A stretch of 43,965 nucleotides of DNA from Candidatus Bacteroides pullicola (GTDB lineage Bacteria > Bacteroidota > Bacteroidia > Bacteroidales > Bacteroidaceae), in the NCBI GenBank assembly GCA_019115825.1, contig DXCV01000021.1, positions 1 to 43,965 of the forward strand. Direction: 5' to 3'. Shown piece by piece: positions 43,614 to 43,965 of the stretch. A model generated the notes under the pieces. That model was given only the letters and a program-made list of their open reading frames with translations, searched no databases and was not told the origin of the DNA. Position 1 is the first letter of the stretch; the number at the start of each line of letters is the position of its first letter. The position numbers and the translations under genes were made by a program.

Positions 43614-43965
43614 CGTTTCTGGTGTTTTCGGTTAGACAATGTTTGGCAAAGGCGGGCTTTCCGGTTCTTCTTGGCAAACGTTATGTTTGGCGGAACGGGC
43701 ACGTATCGCCTTGCACAGCACAAAGATAAGCAAAAGGGGCGAGAACGCCAAATTCCCAGGCTCGAATAAGGGGTCTTTTTTCCCCTTTTTGCTACAAAAA
43801 TATTTTTCGGATTGATAATGAGGATGTTATACGACTAAAGAAAGCAAAATAAACAGCTACCATCCGGGCAAATCCGACAAACGACAAACGACAATTAAAA
43901 AACACGAACCCCCACTGCCCGAATTTTCTCCCGAAAAAAGTTATAATATATATAATATATATTAT
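43614..43965. other. upstream region of the SusR-like gene and window end
   Basis: It holds the promoter described at 43721-43752 and a weak GGGG/CCCC hairpin with T-run near 43770-43790. The last 25 bases are a pure AT near-palindrome (43941-43965). No coding frame starts here that I can support. Confidence 0.5.
43721..43752 (-). promoter_or_regulatory. promoter of the SusR-like gene
   Basis: On the minus strand a -33 TTTG (43749-43752) is followed after 20 bp by the -7 box TATCTTTG (43721-43728), the best full match to the Bacteroides consensus in the window. The leader would be about 100 nt. Confidence 0.65.

Noticed and set aside
41988..43769. Overlapping long frames on both strands at the SusR-like gene
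   Set aside because: High GC keeps several frames open. Only the minus-strand frame with signal peptide, TM segment and helix-turn-helix is coherent.
43846..43863. 17-bp AAATAAACAGCTACCAT shared with the leader of the gene at 17318
   Set aside because: One match of this length in AT-rich leader DNA can arise by chance in 44 kb; nothing else is shared.

Overview
The window looks like chromosomal DNA of a gut Bacteroides-type bacterium (order Bacteroidales). The reasons are: many genes are preceded by the Bacteroides sigma promoter motif TAnnTTTG rather than a Shine-Dalgarno site; families typical of the phylum are present (DUF4374, DUF4831, DUF5686, DUF6377 regulators, Bacteroidetes 'putative porin', thioredoxin-domain lipoproteins); the S16 protein has a long Ala/Glu/Lys tail; and the tmRNA tag ends in YALAA. 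Genus and species cannot be fixed from the sequence alone. No complete mobile element, CRISPR array or tRNA gene was found.

Layout. 1-2800: two paralogous Cys-type alpha/beta hydrolases, the outer one cut short by what may be an insertion-sequence end, divergent from an AraC-type regulator. 2905-3996: a thioredoxin-domain lipoprotein. 4249-9293 (minus strand): a TonB receptor, a DUF4374 lipoprotein and a PepSY membrane protein in the order of the xenosiderophore operon xusABC. 9559-13216: S16, then a porin plus membrane-tethered solute-binding domain. 13296-17146: a glycosyltransferase, an FtsX-type permease and an aminotransferase. 17318-20247: a FucI/AraA-superfamily protein, the tmRNA gene and a lactonase. 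20320-25857: DUF4831, pheS-MFS-nth and pgk. 25945-29204: a PorO/P-type porin and a TPR protein. 29225-31863 (minus strand): nitroreductase, DUF2520, KdsC-like phosphatase and Maf. 31933-35209: a GNAT-like protein and a DUF5686 protein. 35429-43613: an alpha-glucan module of lipoprotein pullulanase, DPE2-type 4-alpha-glucanotransferase, sugar MFS transporter and SusR-like regulator. In that module pullulanase would debranch glucan outside the cytoplasm, the MFS protein would import maltose-type sugars and the glucanotransferase would process them inside.

The most unusual signal is not a gene. Five intergenic sites (6700-6875, 14490-14608, 21387-21481, 30412-30553, 35330-35417) carry tandem repeats built on one 22-bp plan: a 5-bp arm, a 7-bp centre, the complementary 5-bp arm and a 5-bp spacer. 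Arm sequences differ between and even within sites, yet in the well-formed units they change together so that the palindrome is kept. All five sites lie just 3' of a stop codon. I do not recognise a named family with this design. A second class of longer, internally repetitive inverted repeats occurs at 4116-4233, 5116-5195 and 40503-40609.
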